A stretch of 9,820 nt of DNA from NCBI GenBank assembly GCA_934162555.1, contig CAKPJE010000037.1, positions 1 through 9,820 of the forward strand, given 5' to 3'. Position numbers and translations under genes: made by a program. How positions within the stretch are numbered: position 1 is the first letter of the stretch; every line of letters starts with the position of its first letter. The notes under the pieces are model-generated. The model made no database searches. It worked only from the letters and a program-made list of their open reading frames with translations, and was not told where the DNA came from. The DNA is from an uncultured Bacilli bacterium. GTDB taxonomy: Bacteria > Bacillota_I > Bacilli_A > RF39 > UBA660. Positions 6,828 through 9,820 of the stretch are shown here, piece by piece.

Positions 6828-6856
6828 TTGCTAAAAATATATTAATATAATATAAT
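6828..6856 (+). promoter_or_regulatory. Promoter of the unknown gene at 6872
   Basis: TTGCTA (6828-6833) is followed after 17 bp by TATAAT (6851-6856). A second TATAAT overlaps one step upstream (6846-6851). Either would give a start near 6858-6863 and a leader of only 9-14 nt before the ATG at 6872, with the ribosome site AGGGGG at 6862-6867. Confidence 0.6.
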
Positions 6857-6871
6857 TATTTAGGGGGTATT

Positions 6872-7591
6872 ATGTTAGAAGAGATAAGATTATATATTGA
6901 AAATAGTAATTTGTCAGTTGAAGAAATAGAAAAATTACTTGAAATATATGCTCAAAAACACCAAATTTCACTAGATATGTTAAGAAGAGAATTTATTTAT
7001 AAAAGATTTGATATGAAAAAGGTTGAGATGCTTGCTAAGAAATTAAACGATGAAAAAATTTTAAAAATAATGAATGATATTTCAAAATATAGTGAAGCTG
7101 ATGAAAAATTTAGAGGTTGGGTTTTACCAGATGGGCAAATGATTAGTTATTTTTATGATGAATCTTCGGCTCCTAAAATAGTTCAAGATCATGGTCAGTT
7201 ATTTAGAATTTTCTTGTCCGGTCTTGAAGTATATGATACTAACTTATATAAAAAAATAAAGGAAGAATTAAAACAATATAGCCATAATAATTTTGATGCT
7301 AATGAACCATATGAAAGTTTTGCTGTTGAAAGATTAGGATGGTTACAAGTTGGTATATTTGGTAAGAAATGGATTATTTGTCGTGGTGAAAGATTCCAAG
7401 ATAAATATTTGCACGAATTTATTAATAAAAAAAATTTTCATATGATATGTCATAATAAGGGAACAGTACTTAATTTATCTGTGTATCCGAATTTTAAACA
7501 TATTTTTATGATGGGTCTTAAAAGAAGATATAAACCAAGTATAAAAGATGCTTTGGATGAAATAAATAGGGTTAGTGCTTTGAAGCGCTAA
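6872..7591 (+). CDS. Uncharacterised protein of 239 residues
   Basis: I do not recognise a named family. The protein is soluble, with no signal peptide or membrane segment. Residues 1-80 look helical and charged (repeated LEE/EEIEKLLEIY and KKVEMLAKKL patterns), and 82-240 form a mixed domain. In the second part, GWVLPDGQMIS at 82-92, an isolated DHG at 107-109, and ERLGWLQVG at 153-161 form a pattern (GW-PDG, then His, then a GW-V strand) that I associate loosely with small uncharacterised bacterial and phage domains. No catalytic motif is clear. Basic residues are enriched near the end (LKRRYK). The ATG is supported by AGGGGG at 6862-6867. It has its own promoter, and a hairpin covers its stop codon, so it is likely a single-gene unit. 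Confidence 0.85.
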   Translation: MLEEIRLYIENSNLSVEEIEKLLEIYAQKHQISLDMLRREFIYKRFDMKKVEMLAKKLNDEKILKIMNDISKYSEADEKFRGWVLPDGQMISYFYDESSAPKIVQDHGQLFRIFLSGLEVYDTNLYKKIKEELKQYSHNNFDANEPYESFAVERLGWLQVGIFGKKWIICRGERFQDKYLHEFINKKNFHMICHNKGTVLNLSVYPNFKHIFMMGLKRRYKPSIKDALDEINRVSALKR

Positions 7592-7610
7592 TCCATTTTA
7601 TAATTTTGTT
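7569..7610 (+). terminator. Hairpin over the stop codon, likely terminator
   Basis: GGGTTAGTGCTT (7569-7580) pairs with AAGCGCTAATCC (7583-7594) with two G-U wobbles. The innermost pairs would open to form a normal loop. The stop codon TAA (7589-7591) is in the 3' arm. The following tract ATTTTATAATTTTG is T-rich but interrupted, so termination is likely rather than certain. Confidence 0.5.
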
Positions 7611-7659
7611 AAATTGGGTGTAAAGATAAGTAATATGTTATTCATAATAGCGCCAATTA

Positions 7660-7668
7660 TGTTATAAT
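7660..7668 (+). promoter_or_regulatory. Extended -10 promoter of the acyltransferase/SGNH gene
   Basis: TGT followed by TATAAT (7663-7668) is a perfect extended -10. The 11-base string TATGTTATAAT is identical to that before the flavodoxin gene. A -35 is poor (TTCATA at 7641-7646, 16-bp spacer). The start is predicted near 7675, giving a leader of about 16 nt. An in-frame ATG at 7667 overlaps this -10 and so cannot be in the transcript. Confidence 0.68.
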
Positions 7669-7679
7669 GAAATGTAATA

Positions 7680-7685
7680 GTGAGG
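7680..7685 (+). promoter_or_regulatory. Ribosome site fixing the acyltransferase start at 7691
   Basis: GTGAGG lies 5 nt before ATG 7691. The upstream in-frame ATG at 7667 has no ribosome site and falls in the promoter, so the shorter protein of 704 residues is preferred. Confidence 0.75.
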
Positions 7686-7690
7686 TAAGT

Positions 7691-9805
7691 ATGAGTAGTA
7701 AAAAATATTATAGGGATATCAATTTAATAAGAATTGTATGTGCAAGTGCGATACTTTTTTATCATTTGGGAATTTTAAAAGGTGGTTATTTAGCTGTTTG
7801 TACATTTTTTGTACTTAGTGGTTATTTTTCTTGTATATCAGCTTTTAAGAAAGAAAAATTTTCTGTTATTTCATATTATAAAGATAGATTAAAAAGAGTA
7901 TATTTGCCTTTATTAATGGTTGTTTTTATTTCGATTGCTATTTTATCTTTTTTTGATAATATATACTGGTTTAATTTAAAACCAGAGACAACTTCTGTTT
8001 TATTTGGTTATAATAATTTTTGGCAAAGGAATGCTAATTTGGATTATTTTGCTAGACATGTTGATTCACCATTTATGCATTTATGGTATATTTCAATACT
8101 TATGCAATTTGAATTAATTTTTCCTTTTTTGTTTAAGATTTTCAAAAAAATAGGTGATAAAAAGAAATTTATTCCTTGTGCTTTTCTTACTATTTTATCT
8201 ATAATATCAGGAATTTATTTTTATAAATTGAATATAACAAAAGGAATAAATTTTGTATACTATGATACCTTAGCAAGAATTTTTTCTATTCTTTTTGGTT
8301 TAACAATAGGTTTTATTCATTCATATTATGATAAATTAATAATTAAAAACAAAATATTTAGTAGAATTATATTTTATGTTTATTTTTTAATGCTTATAAG
8401 TATGTTTATTTTTATTCCTTCATCTAGTAAATATTATAGTTTAGCAATGATTATTTCGACTATTATAAGTGCTAGACTTATAGACTATGGTACGGTTAAT
8501 ATTTCTTTAAAACAATTTGTACCTAATATAACTTATGAAGTTTATTTATTTCAATATCCACTTATATTTATGTTTGAATATATAAATATAAGTCATAAAA
8601 TACCTTTAATAATACTAGTTACTATTATTCTTGCTTATATTCTTCATTTTTGTTTAAATAGTAAAAAATATAAATTTTTAAGAATAATGCTTTTAATAAT
8701 TATGGTTTCTTTTTATTCATATGGTGTTTATAAATATTCAATTTCAAAAGATTATACAAAAGAAATGCAAGAATTAAAAGAGCAACTTGCTGATAATGAA
8801 AAAAAGTTAAATGAAAATAATAAAAAATATATGGAAAATTTAAAGAAGGAAGAAGATGATTGGGCTAAGGAACTTGATAATCTAGAAAAATATGAAGAAA
8901 AATTAAAAGAGGTTGTTAAGAGTTTACCAATTGTTGGTATTGGTGATTCAGTTATGCTTGGGGCCGTTAATAATTTATATAATATTTTTCCTAATGGTTA
9001 CTTTGATGCTAAAATTTCTAGATCTATGTGGGTTGCAATTAATATTCTTGAAAACTTACAAAAAAATGAAAAATTAGGATATCCTATAGTTATTCATTTA
9101 GGTACTAATGGGGATTGTTCAACTTCTTGTAAAGACCAAATAATGAATATTATAGGTGATAAAGATGTTTATTTAATAAATACAACTAATTTGGATAGTG
9201 TTAATATTAGTTTAAAAAATTATGCTGAAAAACATGATAATATTTATTTAATTGATTGGAAAAGTATTTCTAATGGTCATAAGGAGTATTTTTATGCTGA
9301 TGGTATCCATTTAACTCCTATTGGTAGAAAAGCTTATAGTGAAGTTATTTATAATTCAATATATAATAATTATTTAAAAGAATACGAAATTAAAAAGAAT
9401 GACTTAATTAAAGGATATGAGGAAAAACAAAAAAATAAAATAAGTTTTTATGGTAATCAGATATTACTGGGTGCTTTTGATGATATTAAAAATGATTTCT
9501 CTGATTCTAATTTTGTTATTAATGATTATGAGAATGTTAAAAAAGTATTAATTGAAAATAAAATTACTAAAAGAATAGTTTTTATATTTAATGATTTAAG
9601 TAGTACTATGTATGATGATTTAATTAAATTATGTAATGGTAGTGATATATATATTGTTAATATTAATAAAAGTATTAGTAGTGTAGAAGGAGCGAATATT
9701 ATTGATTTTGATATTAAAAAGGATTATTTGATGCCAGATGGTAAACATTTAAATGATAAAGGAAATAAGGAATTATCAAGAATTTTAATGGAAAATATAA
9801 AATAA
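7691..9805 (+). CDS. OatA-like membrane acyltransferase fused to SGNH esterase and a second degraded SGNH domain
   Basis: This 704-residue protein has an acyltransferase_3 domain with about ten or eleven membrane segments (about 10-348), a charged coiled-coil stalk (about 354-410), and an SGNH hydrolase domain (413-560). The first domain carries the R-x10-H motif (Arg14, His25) and KDRLKRVYLP at 64-73, typical of enzymes that pass acetyl groups across the membrane. The SGNH domain has GDS at 418-420 (nucleophile Ser420), GTN at 471-473 and DGIH at 537-540 (Asp537, His540). This order matches OatA-type O-acetyltransferases of peptidoglycan, or of other envelope glycans; the acceptor cannot be told. 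Residues 583-704 repeat the SGNH layout but lack the serine. The gene is monocistronic as far as visible, and no terminator is seen in the last 15 bases. Confidence 0.9.
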   Translation: MSSKKYYRDINLIRIVCASAILFYHLGILKGGYLAVCTFFVLSGYFSCISAFKKEKFSVISYYKDRLKRVYLPLLMVVFISIAILSFFDNIYWFNLKPETTSVLFGYNNFWQRNANLDYFARHVDSPFMHLWYISILMQFELIFPFLFKIFKKIGDKKKFIPCAFLTILSIISGIYFYKLNITKGINFVYYDTLARIFSILFGLTIGFIHSYYDKLIIKNKIFSRIIFYVYFLMLISMFIFIPSSSKYYSLAMIISTIISARLIDYGTVNISLKQFVPNITYEVYLFQYPLIFMFEYINISHKIPLIILVTIILAYILHFCLNSKKYKFLRIMLLIIMVSFYSYGVYKYSISKDYTKEMQELKEQLADNEKKLNENNKKYMENLKKEEDDWAKELDNLEKYEEKLKEVVKSLPIVGIGDSVMLGAVNNLYNIFPNGYFDAKISRSMWVAINILENLQKNEKLGYPIVIHLGTNGDCSTSCKDQIMNIIGDKDVYLINTTNLDSVNISLKNYAEKHDNIYLIDWKSISNGHKEYFYADGIHLTPIGRKAYSEVIYNSIYNNYLKEYEIKKNDLIKGYEEKQKNKISFYGNQILLGAFDDIKNDFSDSNFVINDYENVKKVLIENKITKRIVFIFNDLSSTMYDDLIKLCNGSDIYIVNINKSISSVEGANIIDFDIKKDYLMPDGKHLNDKGNKELSRILMENIK
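9437..9802 (+). other. Second, apparently inactive SGNH-like domain within the acyltransferase protein
   Basis: Residues 583-704 echo the preceding SGNH domain in order: FYGNQILLGA matches GIGDSVMLGA, RIVFIFND matches PIVIHLGTNGD, DIYIVNINKS matches DVYLINTTNL, and MPDGKHLNDKGNKELS matches YADGIHLTPIGRKAYS. The nucleophile serine is replaced by Gln590 and the GTN block is shortened, while the Asp683-x-x-His686 pair survives. The span between the first and last blocks is about 24 residues shorter than in the active copy. It may bind glycan or dimerise with the active domain. Confidence 0.7.
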
Positions 9806-9820
9806 TATTGCTACAATAAT

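Noticed and set aside
6229..7620. The 12-mer TTAAATTGGGTG present at 6229-6240 and 7609-7620
   Set aside because: Only two copies, one inside a coding region, in AT-rich DNA; no flanking repeat or mobile-element structure supports a role.
7612..7658. AATTGG / CCAATT inverted arms flanking the acyltransferase promoter, considered as an operator
   Set aside because: The arms are only 6 bp and 35 nt apart, which is easily chance in this composition.
7667..7690. Upstream ATG extension of the acyltransferase gene by 8 residues
   Set aside because: The ATG overlaps the -10 box and would not be transcribed; GTGAGG before ATG 7691 is a proper site.
8751..8921. Lys/Glu/Asn-rich stretch considered as a low-complexity or repeat artefact
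   Set aside because: It reads as a regular charged coiled-coil stalk between the membrane domain and the SGNH domain, in frame and expected for this architecture.

Overview
The window is strongly AT-rich DNA using the standard bacterial code: TGA is a stop (for example 2235-2237), while GTG and TTG serve as minor starts. Strong purine-rich ribosome sites, extended -10 promoters, short intergenic gaps and Bacillota protein types (LTA-synthase-family sulfatase, SipW-type signal peptidase, OatA-like acyltransferase/SGNH protein) point to a low-GC Bacillota. An uncultured gut Bacilli or RF39-like lineage is possible, but the genus cannot be read from this sequence. No tRNA, rRNA, CRISPR array or complete insertion sequence is visible.

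Layout. (1) Positions 1-75 hold what looks like the very end of an IS200/IS605-type tnpB gene. The coding tail ends inside a perfect hairpin, and a second hairpin with a T-rich tail follows. (2) Positions 178-2758 are a forward run: an Abi_2/AbiD/F-type HEPN protein, an HtrA-like membrane-anchored serine protease coupled to it by a ribosome site that overlaps the abi stop, and a SipW-type signal peptidase I behind a weak terminator. (3) A bidirectional terminator at 2759-2782 separates these from a reverse-strand LTA-synthase-family phosphoglycerol transferase (2781-4781), which has a near-consensus promoter. (4) Diverging from it is a three-gene forward operon (4918-6244): a short flavodoxin, a carboxymuconolactone-decarboxylase-like protein and a DUF1697 protein, closed by a terminator. 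(5) A DNA repair alkyltransferase (Ogt) and a protein of unknown function follow. (6) The window ends with a 704-residue membrane acyltransferase fused to an SGNH esterase domain and then to a second, apparently degraded SGNH domain.

Functional reading. HtrA, signal peptidase, LTA-synthase-like enzyme and OatA-like acyltransferase all act at the cell envelope (secretion, protein quality control, polymer synthesis and O-acetylation). Flavodoxin, CMD protein and Ogt suggest small redox and alkylation-damage functions. The Abi protein next to a transposon relic is the accessory, defence-like part. The observations most worth a second look are the tandem SGNH domains with loss of the nucleophile in the second, the HEPN Abi gene with structured sequence upstream, and a repeated promoter design in which the ribosome site begins almost at the predicted transcription start. 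Four annotated starts were moved or fixed on ribosome-site evidence (4781 reverse, 5381, 6310, 7691).
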